Below are positions 1 to 8,207 of a stretch of DNA of 64,000 nucleotides, piece after piece. Positions within the stretch are counted from its first letter, which is position 1. Each line of letters opens with the position of its first letter. Source of the stretch: Pelagibaculum spongiae (lineage in GTDB: Bacteria; Pseudomonadota; Gammaproteobacteria; Enterobacterales; Pelagibaculaceae); the NCBI RefSeq assembly GCF_003097315.1, contig NZ_QDDL01000012.1:1-64000 (forward strand), written 5' to 3'. The notes beneath the pieces were generated by a model. It had not been told where the DNA came from, searched no databases, and saw only the letters and a list, made by a program, of their open reading frames with translations. A program made the translations under genes and the position numbers.

Positions 1-1
1 A

Positions 2-94
2 CATCCAGAGCGATGGCCAGGCGCAATCAGGGATTGGAGCCATATAAATGAAGTCGCTTTAAATCCAGAAAGAGAAAGGGCGGGTATAAATTAA
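2..94 (+). mobile_element. C-terminal tail of an integrase-core (IS3-like) transposase, partial
   Basis: An open frame runs in from the left edge and stops with TAA at 92-94. It encodes a 30-residue tail beginning HPERWPGAIRDWSHINEVAL, followed by NPERERAGIN. The pattern HPERW-x-G-x-x-R-x-W...V-x-LNPE is what I know from the C-termini of rve-type (IS3-like) transposases, so this is probably the 3' end of such a gene. The rest lies outside the window. It abuts the plasmid partition genes, which are convergent with it. The family call rests on this short tail only. Confidence 0.45.
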
Positions 95-167
95 TCTAAA
101 AAGGGACAACTACCTTGAAAAATACCGCTGTTGTCATTCTTGATATACGACTTGTTCTGCTAACTAG

Positions 168-725
168 CTATAAGTCTTCTATATTCAATTTCATTCGATG
201 GCAGATCGCATCAAAACCTGTAAGATCAGAAAATTGAATTGAAAATATTCCTGAATTTTTATTATTTTTATCTGGAATTATTTTAATTGGAAAACCTGCT
301 TGTTCTGAAAGTTTTGCTGCAAGAGAAGTAAAATATTCTTTATCCTTTTGATTTTCAAATTCAGGTCCCTTCTTTACCTTGTCTCGAAATCTCTGAACAC
401 TGGTGCCTAAACGCAATGCTTTACGCGCTTGATCTTCTTGCTCTTCATCTTTAATTGAGGCAAGTACACGCGCCATAGAAAAAGTTATTTTACCTTTATA
501 TAGCAGCAATTTAACCTCTGGAACTAGTTTTCTGGCAATGCGGATATAATGTCGAATTTTATAGTCTTTAATTCCAGTAATTTGCGCCAACTGCAATGAA
601 CTGAATTTCTGTTGTGACAAGAAAAATAATGTCTCAGCAATTTGCATATCACTGATACCTGCTTTAATTGGAGCTTGTAGGTTTTGTAATGCTTGATCGA
701 TATTATCAGCGAGGCAATATTTCAT
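168..725 (-). CDS. ParB/KorB-like helix-turn-helix plasmid protein
   Basis: The product has 185 residues. Residues about 20-80 (ISDMQIAETLFFLSQQ, then SLQLAQITGIKDYKIRHYIR) look like the helix-turn-helix region of ParB/KorB-type proteins. The next segment, including VKLLLYKGKITFSMARVLAS, resembles the part that follows the HTH in ParB proteins. The N-terminal arginine-rich ParB box (GERRxRA) is missing, so it may be a DNA-binding accessory rather than a CTPase-type ParB. It is the last gene of the minus-strand parA-parB operon. Its ATG overlaps the stop of the upstream gene by one base (TAATG), indicating translational coupling. A role in partition or in transcriptional control of the plasmid is inferred from this context. 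Confidence 0.6.
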   Translation of the reverse strand: MKYCLADNIDQALQNLQAPIKAGISDMQIAETLFFLSQQKFSSLQLAQITGIKDYKIRHYIRIARKLVPEVKLLLYKGKITFSMARVLASIKDEEQEDQARKALRLGTSVQRFRDKVKKGPEFENQKDKEYFTSLAAKLSEQAGFPIKIIPDKNNKNSGIFSIQFSDLTGFDAICHRMKLNIEDL

Positions 726-1006
726 TACTGATCCAAAACATTGGAAAAACGCACTAAAAATTCTGTGCGGTCAAACACACCCCAATGAGAAATATGATAA
801 TATCCGCTGCGACCTTTTGTATTACTATCAACAATAAAGCGTATATCCATATCATAATCTGAACGCAGTTGAGAGATTTGACGCTTTAAAGATGATCCTG
901 GTATTTTTGTAATTTCAGAAATATCTAAAAGTGTTGGCATATTTCCAATAGCGATCGCCGTAATAATTGAATATTTTCTTTTAATATCGGAAGTCAATTC
1001 AGCCAC
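725..1006 (-). CDS. Small winged-helix-like protein in the partition operon
   Basis: This 93-residue product begins with GTG (1006-1004) just 3 bases after the parB stop. The sequence TSDIKRKYSIITAIAIGNMP, then LLDISEITKIPGSSLKRQIS, reads like a winged helix-turn-helix. The following QLRSDYDMDIRFIVD and GRSGYYHISHWG fit a wing hairpin. Similar small proteins are known downstream of parB/korB genes on some plasmids, but I cannot name a family. It is coupled to the next gene by TAATG. Likely job, by inference: a DNA-binding regulator of the partition or replication genes. Confidence 0.55.
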   Translation of the reverse strand: MAELTSDIKRKYSIITAIAIGNMPTLLDISEITKIPGSSLKRQISQLRSDYDMDIRFIVDSNTKGRSGYYHISHWGVFDRTEFLVRFSNVLDQ

Positions 1007-1009
1007 CTA

Positions 1010-2224
1010 CTATTTTCCAGCAATTTTGACTGATTTGATTTTAATATCATCTAATTCAGCAGAAATAATATCACCACTCTTTAATAGCTTAATCCAAACC
1101 ATGCCAGATGCTTCTGGTTGGCGGTCTAGTAGCAGTTGCGCACGCTGCATCTCCCGCCATTCCACTTCTAATAGTGGAAGCTCCGGAATTATTTTAGTAG
1201 CTGCTTGAGTAGCATGATCTCTAGCTTGGATTTTCGAAGGTTGTCTCTTTGATGAAGTATCGATACTTCCCTCATGAGAGAGCGATGATTGCCTATCAGT
1301 AGCTGTCGCAGATTGTTGGTTTGTAACTTCTACCGATTTTCGTTGCGTACCGAAAGTTTCAGTTGGCTGATTAACTTCGCTCTTTTCAACTTGAGTGCTT
1401 ACAGTAATTTCAGCATTACCCGTTTCAGAAACATTTTTACACTGCTTATATTCTTGTTCGACTCGCTTGCGACTAATCCCCTCTCCTTCTCGTGCTAGAT
1501 CACACAACAACATAAATTTTTTGTTGTTAATTTCAGAAATCTTGCGCAAAAATTCCAGAGTAATCAGATCAGTTACGACGCCATCTTCAGCTAGATTTTT
1601 ACCCTCTTCAGGCAATTTATTAATGCTTAAAATCCGACTGACTTTATTAATGTTTGGTTTTTTTGAGCGCGTAATCCAACCTAGTTCTTCAGCAATTTCT
1701 TCTTGATTCAAACCTTGAGCAATCAGCTCAGACAAGGCCAGTGCCAGCTCCAAAGGTTGCAGATCGGCCCGCTGATCATTTTCAATAATCTGACCAACAA
1801 TTCTCTTTTGTCGGTTGCGCTTCGGTGCCAGCGGGTCAACAACCGCTTCCAATTCAAACCCTTCAATTAACTGAGATGCCCGCCAACGACATTCGCCCTT
1901 ATCAATTTTGTGCTTGCCGCGATTTGGGCCCTCTTCATCGGCAGGATAGACAATAATTGCCTGCAACTGACCATTAGCACGCATTGATGCAGCCCGCTCT
2001 TCGAGCTCTTGTGGATCAATTTTTTTTCTAACCTGATCATCAACATAGAATTTATTAAATGGCTTTTTAATCAAGTGACGGTCATAAATATTTACAACTC
2101 CAGCCATATTCGGCTGATCTAACAAAAAGTCGTCAAGATTTGTTACTTGGCGCTCGATTTTTTTGTCACTTTTCTCTTTTTGAGCTTGGTCTTTCGCTTC
2201 TTTTCGTTTGATGAATGAAGTCAT
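1010..2224 (-). CDS. parB: ParB / KorB-type partition protein
   Basis: The 404-residue protein contains the ParB order of domains. A ParB N-terminal domain spans about residues 60-165 and has a box II-like GECRWRAS (GERRxRA in classical ParB), followed by ENDQRADLQPLELALAL. An HTH domain (LNQEEIAEELGW...NKVSRILSI) lies at about 170-250. After a long polar linker, the last 45 residues (SGMVWIKLLKSGDIISAELD) match the SH3-like KorB_C dimerisation domain as I know it. ParB proteins bind parS sites, spread, and stimulate ParA. The gene lies 3 bases downstream of parA. A partial copy of the CTCATGAG palindrome seen upstream of parA lies within this gene at about 1267-1282. Confidence 0.9.
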   Translation of the reverse strand: MTSFIKRKEAKDQAQKEKSDKKIERQVTNLDDFLLDQPNMAGVVNIYDRHLIKKPFNKFYVDDQVRKKIDPQELEERAASMRANGQLQAIIVYPADEEGPNRGKHKIDKGECRWRASQLIEGFELEAVVDPLAPKRNRQKRIVGQIIENDQRADLQPLELALALSELIAQGLNQEEIAEELGWITRSKKPNINKVSRILSINKLPEEGKNLAEDGVVTDLITLEFLRKISEINNKKFMLLCDLAREGEGISRKRVEQEYKQCKNVSETGNAEITVSTQVEKSEVNQPTETFGTQRKSVEVTNQQSATATDRQSSLSHEGSIDTSSKRQPSKIQARDHATQAATKIIPELPLLEVEWREMQRAQLLLDRQPEASGMVWIKLLKSGDIISAELDDIKIKSVKIAGK

Positions 2225-2227
2225 GAA

Positions 2228-3025
2228 TTAGCTCTCCAGCTTAGTCAGAATTTCTTTAGTTACTGCAGTGATTTGTTTGGCTGGCTTAGAGCTTTTCTTC
2301 GCATAATTGCTGACTTTTTCTTGCAGCGCAATTGCATCTGATATTTTAACCGTTTGATTAATATGAGTATCTAAAGCAATATCACCAAACTCTTCTTTCA
2401 ATTTACTTAAATAGTGCTTAACAGATTGCGGCATTGGATTATTGACTACTTTATTTGCCAAAACGCCAACAATTTGCAAACCAAGATGCATACGATCATT
2501 CATTTGATCTATCCTGTTTTTAACCTTTTTCGCTGCTTTAAAAGATAAGTCATCAGGAATTACAGGAACAACAACTCCGCCAGAAATACAGCCGAGCATT
2601 GCAGCAGTAAATAACAATCCAAACGATGGGGGGCAGTCAATTAGAACAAAATCATACGCTTCTCGGAGCATATCCAGCGAGTCACAGAAATCGTAGGCTG
2701 GTTCCATATCTGCACCTTTCAACAGCGAAAGTGCATCTGTAGCACCAAGCAAAGAAAGATTTTTCGATATTTCCAGCGGCTCAAACTCACTGTCTTTCGA
2801 ATAGAGCTTAATTGTATTGGCTGTGGCTTCAGGACGGTTGCCTTGGCAAATTACTGTCGGCACTTTATTGCCGCACAAAGCGGTTGTCGCATCCCCCGAA
2901 GGATCATTATCAACTAAGCAGACTTTAAAGCCTAGCTCTGCCAACTCTAGTGCAAGTTGTACTGAGCAAGTCGTTTTGCCAACGCCTCCTTTCTCATTTG
3001 CAACTGCCAAAACTTTACCTGCCAT
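2228..3025 (-). CDS. parA: ParA-type partition ATPase
   Basis: ParA/MinD-superfamily ATPase of about 265 residues. It has the deviant Walker A KGGVGKTT near residue 12, the A' motif CLVDNDPSGDAT and the Walker B-like DFVLIDCPPSFG. ParA binds nucleoid DNA non-specifically and moves ParB-parS complexes. An upstream TTG at 3073 would extend the frame. I prefer ATG 3025 because GGGGAG lies 9 bases before it and because a strong promoter places the transcript start close to or downstream of 3073. The gene is followed by parB after a 3-base gap. It lacks the N-terminal HTH of type Ia ParAs, so regulation is more likely through ParB or another operon protein. Confidence 0.92.
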   Translation of the reverse strand: MAGKVLAVANEKGGVGKTTCSVQLALELAELGFKVCLVDNDPSGDATTALCGNKVPTVICQGNRPEATANTIKLYSKDSEFEPLEISKNLSLLGATDALSLLKGADMEPAYDFCDSLDMLREAYDFVLIDCPPSFGLLFTAAMLGCISGGVVVPVIPDDLSFKAAKKVKNRIDQMNDRMHLGLQIVGVLANKVVNNPMPQSVKHYLSKLKEEFGDIALDTHINQTVKISDAIALQEKVSNYAKKSSKPAKQITAVTKEILTKLES

Positions 3026-3075
3026 CAGTTCATGCTCCCCAAATTTAGCTTCATTAATTATTTTATATCGCAATT

Positions 3076-3105
3076 ATTATAGGTTCATTTTTTGATGCTA
3101 TGCAA
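3076..3105 (-). promoter_or_regulatory. Sigma70-type promoter of the parA operon
   Basis: On the minus strand, TTGCAT (3105-3100) and a perfect TATAAT (3081-3076) are separated by 18 bases. Transcription would start near 3069, giving a leader of about 44 bases to the ATG at 3025. The first 18-bp palindrome (3170-3187) lies about 65 bases upstream of the -35 box. Confidence 0.6.
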
Positions 3106-3386
3106 GAGTAACAAGAAAAAAATCAATAGCCGAATTTGAGTTGAAGCAAAAACAACATAATTGAGAAAAATTCTCTCATGAGAGAATTTCGTTATTGTTT
3201 AGCAAAAGACATCTTGATGAATACTTTCACTCCCGATTGAAACTGGTGCGAGCTAGATGATGTAATAGCTTTTTATCCAGCAGCCAAATCTACTGTTAGC
3301 TACTGGCCAAACAGTACAAAATCTATGCAAAGGAATCACTTTACGGCTACTAGACATAGAATTAAGAAATAGTAAGCTTGCGACCA

Positions 3387-3984
3387 TGTGTCTCAGGACA
3401 CAGATAAAATTAAGCTCATGCCGAAATCATTAGGATTAATCGCTTAGTTTGATGTGAGGTGGATGACTTACTTCATGATACACATGGCCGCAAGTTTTCG
3501 TTGGGATGCGATAGCACTGAAAAAGAGTGCTGCCTCATTTTGCTCCTAAACTAGAAAATCACCCTGAATGATTATTTTTGATTGAAATTGCGATGTTGCA
3601 TCATTGCCATTAATTCTCTCATGAGAGAATTCTTAACATCAAAATCACACAGTTTATTTATTCATCATGCGTGAAATGGGAAGTAACTTTCTTTTATTCC
3701 GTTAGCTGTAACGTTTTAACGTTACAGCTATTTCCAGTTGTAAATTCGCATTGCGTCTCCGAAGTGCCCATGACCAAGAGATTTTAGGGAAAATTTAATA
3801 CTTTAATTTACGTTAGGTGTAACACAAAAACTTGTTACCTGTAAGACCATTGTATTTCTATTCTCTCATGAGAGAGTTACAAATTTTATATCAACAGGTA
3901 CGAGGTAACCCGCAGACCTCAATATGGCTATCGATTACCGACATACACCAGAAAATCAAATTTCCAATTGTGTCCTGAGACACA
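3387..3984. repeat. Inverted pair of the imperfect palindrome TGTGTCYYRRGACACA
   Basis: TGTGTCTCAGGACACA at 3387-3402 and its reverse complement TGTGTCCTGAGACACA at 3969-3984 are identical 16-bp elements in opposite orientation. Each has TGTGTC/GACACA arms. They bracket the middle two ATTCTCTCATGAGAGAAT sites. They are probably operators for a dimeric DNA-binding protein; which one is unknown. Confidence 0.5.
3704..3729. repeat. 26-bp inverted repeat in the par-rep gap
   Basis: Twelve-base arms AGCTGTAACGTT and AACGTTACAGCT are separated by TT. A weaker relative (AGGTGTAAC...GTTACCT) lies at about 3825-3841. It could be an operator or a cruciform. It lacks the T-tract of a terminator. Confidence 0.5.
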
Positions 3985-4440
3985 AATTTAATATTTTTTT
4001 AGCAGATATCCCTCATGAGCGAAGCGAATAGCAACTTGCCAACAAAATTTCACGCTTCGCCAGGCTCAGGGATGACTTACGAGAGGGCACAGAAAGACTA
4101 TTTATTTCCACACCCTTACCTATATACAACCGAAAGCAATATTTCGAGCAAATCCAATTACCATCATTAAAAGTACATTTGGAAGAGGGGAGGGGGGAAG
4201 CACTCTAATGAGAAAATGACCTAACCAATGCATATTATCGATTCAATACCAAACCATTCTAGTTGTATGACGCCAATCTCTTAATTTCTCATTACTAATC
4301 TTTGACTATTCAGGCAACATCGCATCTTGGTCACATGCTCTGGATTTTCCAAGATAACAAAGAGAATTACCAGCCCCTCAAAACTCATAGTCAGCTTATC
4401 TAAGCAGTCATTCTCTCATGAGAGAATACATTTCATAGGT

Positions 4441-4579
4441 AGCTTAATTTTAGGAAAAGTAAAAATTAAGTATAACAAGTTCCTAAAATTAAGCTTAAAA
4501 TCAGGAAATGAAATTCTTGATTTCAAAATCTAAGCTTAATTGTAGGAATGCGTAACTCGCTTTTCCTAAAGTTAAGCTA
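4441..4579. repeat. Iteron cluster 1, next to the initiator gene
   Basis: A 17-bp motif TTCCTAAAATTAAGCTT occurs in alternating orientation: reverse 4441-4457, forward 4480-4496, reverse 4532-4548 (one mismatch) and forward 4563-4579. A degenerate reverse copy overlaps the second at 4491-4507. The cluster ends 36 bases before the initiator ATG. Iterons of this kind bind the Rep protein and define oriV; they often also repress rep. The same motif forms a second cluster at 8655-8806. Confidence 0.75.
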
Positions 4580-4614
4580 TATGCTTAAATAGTACTGTAC
4601 GCCTGAGAATATAA

Positions 4615-5718
4615 ATGACTGAACAAGCAGATCTGCTAAGTGGCTATTATCCAGCTGAAGTAGTCAATAAAGCTTTCGCTGAAACACCTGCAACAACAAC
4701 GCTTATGGATTGTATTTTCCTGCCTGGTCGCATTCCCCGTGATCTAATCAATCGAATTTCATCAGACCAAGACATGCTCGAGAAGCAGTTGCTTGCAGAA
4801 AAGCCTTTACTGAGCACCAAAATTGAAAAACATTATTGGAATAAGGGCTCCAGCCAACGCGAATTTGATGCGGTCCGATTAGATGTTTACAGCGCGGTCT
4901 GTCTAGCCGATGATCGTCATTTATTAGAAGCTCTAGTGAGTGTTGGCGGGATGTATAAAGATCTATCCGGTTTGACATTGCGCCAAGCTATCGAACTAGC
5001 TCAGTTGGATATTGATCTTGATAAACTTCCCCAACAATATTTCAACATGCTTGATACAAAAATCTTCACCGGCATTTATGATTATTTTTTATGTGACTTC
5101 GGGCGGCTATTTGAATTTCTCAATCTGAAAAATCAGAAAGCTAATAAAAAAACTGTCATTAAACGTTTGACACGACTTTCTCAAATGTTGCTAATGCTTG
5201 ACTATGAGAAAGATGGGAAAACTTTGCCAAAGTATCATTCTCGCATTCAGCTTGTTGATAGCAAATTTATCCCTTTGCTGGTTCCATCAGTAGTCAAGAA
5301 CAAGCGTTCAATCCGTAATGACACAATTACTCATTTAATTGTTGGAGTTGATAAAAATTTCACAGCCTCACTACGGCAAGAAGGTGCTATCAGCCGCAAT
5401 CGGTTCTTGAAAGTTTATCCACAGTTAACTGGCAAGCACAGTGTCACTGATTTTGCCAAATGGCTTGATGCGCATAAACGCGAGTATTTACATGGTAAAT
5501 ATCTGACGGATCTAATCAGAAACTATTACTCAAATAAAGTCAGAATTTCCAAGCAACATTTGTCACGACATATCAATAATACTCTTAGTGAAGTAATTGA
5601 AAAAAAAGAGATATTGCTTAAAGACTTTAATTTACTATTACAAGAAAGAATCCGGGAAAACGGAAAGGCAGACGTTATGCTCGTATATTTAGGTGAAGAT
5701 AATAAAGGGCTTAAGTAG
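4615..5718 (+). CDS. Probable plasmid replication initiator protein
   Basis: The product has 367 residues. I do not recognise a sharp signature, but size, position and partner fit an initiator. It starts directly after an iteron cluster, and its last base is shared with the start of an IncQ RepA-like helicase gene. The middle part (NKKTVIKRLTRLSQMLLMLD, then HSRIQLVDSKFIPLLVPS) reads like a winged-helix domain, and a basic C-terminal helical region follows (RNYYSNKVRISKQHLSRHIN). In IncQ plasmids the analogous pair is RepC (iteron binding) and RepA (helicase), so a RepC-like role is my inference. ATG 4615 is preceded by GAGA. Loss of the downstream helicase partner or of iteron binding would argue against this. 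Confidence 0.65.
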   Translation: MTEQADLLSGYYPAEVVNKAFAETPATTTLMDCIFLPGRIPRDLINRISSDQDMLEKQLLAEKPLLSTKIEKHYWNKGSSQREFDAVRLDVYSAVCLADDRHLLEALVSVGGMYKDLSGLTLRQAIELAQLDIDLDKLPQQYFNMLDTKIFTGIYDYFLCDFGRLFEFLNLKNQKANKKTVIKRLTRLSQMLLMLDYEKDGKTLPKYHSRIQLVDSKFIPLLVPSVVKNKRSIRNDTITHLIVGVDKNFTASLRQEGAISRNRFLKVYPQLTGKHSVTDFAKWLDAHKREYLHGKYLTDLIRNYYSNKVRISKQHLSRHINNTLSEVIEKKEILLKDFNLLLQERIRENGKADVMLVYLGEDNKGLK

Positions 5719-6764
5719 TGATATCAGAGATACAAGATAAACAGAATATAATTCGCTTTTCAGAAACAGATGTAGAAGTCGCACTACAAAGTAGTCGTGA
5801 AACTATTCTTAAAGGGCTGTATCGCGGTGCAGTCGGTTTTGTGATTGCTCCGCCAGACACAGGGAAAAGTTTTTTCTGTATGTCAATTGCTTATGAACTA
5901 GCGCAACCTAATAGTCAATTATTGGGATTAATTGAATCTGATCAGCCCCCTCTAAAAACCCTGATTTGGCCAATCGAAGACACAGTGCCTGGAATTCTCC
6001 CACGCATAAAGCAACACTTGGCTGCATTCTCAATAGAAATAAAAATACACCTCGAAAAATATGTTGCATTTTATGGTGAGGAAGAAGCTATTTGCTGTGC
6101 TGGACATTTGCAAAATTCTACCGAAGAAACAAAAGCTTATTTAGCTCTTCAGCAATTGATCGAAAAAGCACGTAACTATGATTTGGTCGTTATAGATACA
6201 TTGCGTGATGCGACAGGTTCAGCTGATGAAGTAAAGGACGATTACTACATTAAAACTGCATTGGAAAAGTTGGCAAAGGAAGCTGACGTAGCACTATTGG
6301 TTGTGCACCATCCAACCAAAGAAGTTGCCAGGGGCAAGGAAATAATTAACAGCGTTGCAGGCTCAGGTTTATCTTCAACCCTATCTAAATCTAAGCTGCA
6401 TATTTATCTCGATCGAGATTTAAAAAATCATCCAGATTCAATTCGAATGCGGCATATAAAAGCTAATTATTTGTCTGCTGATCAACAATTTACCAAACCT
6501 CGCCTACTACACTGGTCAAAAGAAGGTATTTTGTTTCAAAATGAAATTGGATTACAAATGTTAACTCAAGACTTAAAAGAAATTGGTAAATTAAAACCCA
6601 AAACACAGAAACGAAAGCGTTCAAAAATTTCTCTAGAACCTATCATTATTGATACAGACAAATCTTTATTATCAGAAGAGTCAAAAAAACTTGCAGAACA
6701 AGCTGAAGGGCCTTTTGGTAAAGGAATGGCTGATCAACTTACTGAAATGATGAATAAAAATTAA
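5718..6764 (+). CDS. RepA-like replicative helicase / AAA ATPase
   Basis: The 348-residue protein has a RecA-fold ATPase core. The Walker A is APPDTGKSFF near residue 50, the Walker B-like YDLVVIDTLRDAT lies near 150, and LLVVHHPTKE lies near 195. This arrangement is that of RepA helicases of IncQ plasmids and of AAA_25-type phage/plasmid ATPases. It begins with GTG at 5718, overlapping the stop of the initiator gene, so the two are translated together. The C-terminal 80 residues are charged and lack motifs. It probably unwinds the origin after the initiator has bound the iterons. It is followed by 270 bases with no visible gene and then IS66 debris. Confidence 0.72.
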   Translation: MISEIQDKQNIIRFSETDVEVALQSSRETILKGLYRGAVGFVIAPPDTGKSFFCMSIAYELAQPNSQLLGLIESDQPPLKTLIWPIEDTVPGILPRIKQHLAAFSIEIKIHLEKYVAFYGEEEAICCAGHLQNSTEETKAYLALQQLIEKARNYDLVVIDTLRDATGSADEVKDDYYIKTALEKLAKEADVALLVVHHPTKEVARGKEIINSVAGSGLSSTLSKSKLHIYLDRDLKNHPDSIRMRHIKANYLSADQQFTKPRLLHWSKEGILFQNEIGLQMLTQDLKEIGKLKPKTQKRKRSKISLEPIIIDTDKSLLSEESKKLAEQAEGPFGKGMADQLTEMMNKN

Positions 6765-7029
6765 AATACTTTATTCATAAATTAGTTTTTTATAGTAGAG
6801 CCTAGCAAATCTACTGCATTTTTTAATTCCATCCAGTTAAATTACTACACCATTAGCTATACAGCGAATAGTTTTTTCTTGTGATCTAGCCATTGCAGCT
6901 AACTTTTAGTTAATCTTCTAAGTTACTGGTAATCAATATTTTTTAAATGCGCATTGAGCCGCAATTTGATTTTTCGTAATAATCACTTGTGATGATTGCC
7001 ATTTAATCTCAGTGATGTTATCGAAACGC

Positions 7030-7447
7030 TGCGCTGTATATCGCATGCACGTTGCAAATTTAAAGAAGCGGAAAAGGTTCAAGGTAAAAGTAAAAGCGAC
7101 AAACCTGATAAAGTGGCTATGGCGCTAAGCTATTTAAATAAAAACTGGAAATACCTGATTCGTTATTGCGAAGACGGGCATTTAGAAATTGATAATAACA
7201 CCGCAGAAAATACGATCCGTCCGTTTGTAATTAGCTGAAAAACTGGCTGTTTAGCGACACCGAAGCTGGCGCGCAAAGCAGTGCGGTGCTTTACAGTTTG
7301 ACAGAAACCGCGAAAGCTTGTGGGCATAATCAGTACAACTGGTTAACGCAGGTATTGACAGAGCTTCCAAAAAGATTGGCAGACCATCAGGCATTTGACG
7401 ATTTACTACCGTGGAATATCGTCCCAGACTCCCTGTATAAAAAATAA
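7030..7447 (+). pseudogene. IS66-family TnpC, 3' remnant (copy A)
   Basis: From CISHARCKFKEAEKVQG onward the sequence matches the C-terminal part of IS66 DDE transposases, including NTAENTIRPFVI. A frameshift near 7235 then moves the rest (LKNWLFSDTEAGAQSSAVLY, ending in LPWNIVPDSLYKK) into another frame, with the stop at about 7445. Everything 5' of residue CISH is missing. The bases after the stop (CCAGAACGCTTTGTCAAC and on) resemble the inverse of an IS66 left end, so the right terminus of the element seems to survive up to about 7478. A second copy begins immediately afterwards. Confidence 0.8.
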
Positions 7448-7566
7448 TCACCAGAACGCTTTGTCAACCTGTGATTAATGGGTAACCGGTCATTTGAAGG
7501 CGTTCTGTTTTTGACCTCCCGCCAGTAGTAGCCTGATGTTGGTTTTTATTAACAAAGGTTTTTTCC

Positions 7567-7731
7567 ATGTCTGCAGCCCGTCAACCTCGTCGTTCCCGCA
7601 AACAGTGGCAAGCACTAATTCATTCGTTTAAAAACTCTGACCTGTCTGCATTGGCCAACCAGCGACTGCCTGGCTGGAATATTGTGTTATCCCTGGGCAA
7701 TGGCGTCGAACTCAAGTTGAGCCAGCAGTAA
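7567..7731 (+). pseudogene. IS66 tnpA with internal deletion
   Basis: The 54 codons start MSAARQPRRSRKQWQALIHS and end LPGWNIVLSLGNGVELKLSQ-Q. Both ends are those of IS66 TnpA/OrfA, but the middle is missing: about 50-60 residues with the helix-turn-helix, judged from the usual length near 110. The stop overlaps the tnpB ATG (TAATG), as in intact elements. The minus-strand copy at 56378-56614 has the N-terminal part that this one lacks. Confidence 0.7.
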
Positions 7732-8207
7732 TGTTGGCGTTTCCTGCCCAACAAAAAATCTGGTTGTATGCTGAACCGGTGGATATGCGAAAGTCATTCA
7801 ACGGGCTGACGGCATTGGCGCGACAACAAATGAAACAGTCACCTGTCAGCGGTGATTACTTTGTGTTTATTAATCGTCGTAAGACGCAAATTCGTATCCT
7901 TTACTTTGATCGTGATGGCTTTTGTTTGTGGAGTAAAAGGCTAGAACAAGGACAGTTTAATCCTCAGCAAAAAACAGGATTCTGTCATCAGATGACGCCA
8001 ACAGATCTTCAATTAATTCTTGAAGGTATTCAGGTAAAAAAAGTGCGTCTCCAGAACAATTGGTGGCGCGTGTTTATGTATTGGATGAAAACAATCGTCA
8101 TCTGGAACATAATAATCAGGAATTACAGGAAAGCGTTCGCACGCTGCAGCAAAACATCGATTGGCTCAAGAAACAATTTTTTGGTGAAAAATCTGAAAAA
8201 CGCCTGA
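7731..8207 (+). pseudogene. tnpB: IS66 tnpB, read-through at the 3' end
   Basis: Residues 1-105 (IWLYAEPVDMRKSFNGLTAL, then DYFVFINRRKTQIRILYFDR and GFCLWSKRLEQG) are typical of the IS66 accessory protein TnpB. Family members end shortly after the ILEGIQ segment. Here the frame continues for about 50 residues over the start of tnpC, giving a tail (NNWWRVFMYWMKTI...) that looks like out-of-frame translation. The natural stop has probably been lost through a small indel. Confidence 0.75.

Larger units (their letters stand above)
3170..4427. repeat. Four dispersed copies of the palindrome ATTCTCTCATGAGAGAAT
   Basis: Copies lie at 3170-3187, 3613-3630, 3860-3876 (last base pair changed) and 4410-4427. 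Three are perfect 18-bp palindromes. The centres are 443, 247 and 550 bases apart, so this is not a tandem array. One partial copy (TCCCTCATGAGAGAG) sits inside parB. Because the copies flank parA and the origin of a KorB-type parAB system, I infer that they are binding sites of ParB (parS) or of one of the small operon DNA-binding proteins. The sequence differs from the RK2 KorB and KorA operators. Confidence 0.65.
3106..4614. other. Non-coding plasmid control region (probable centromere and origin)
   Basis: No convincing gene is present in these 1.5 kb between divergent parA and the replication initiator. The stretch is AT-rich and holds four copies of an 18-bp palindrome, two oppositely oriented copies of a 16-bp imperfect palindrome, a 26-bp inverted repeat and, at its right end, iterons. 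This is the usual composition of a plasmid parS/oriV region. A small open frame at 4327-4533 overlaps the palindromes and iterons and was not accepted as a gene. Confidence 0.7.

Noticed and set aside
4327-4533. Open frame of 68 residues upstream of the initiator gene
   Set aside because: It overlaps one 18-bp palindrome and two iterons, has no ribosome site, and its composition follows the repeats.
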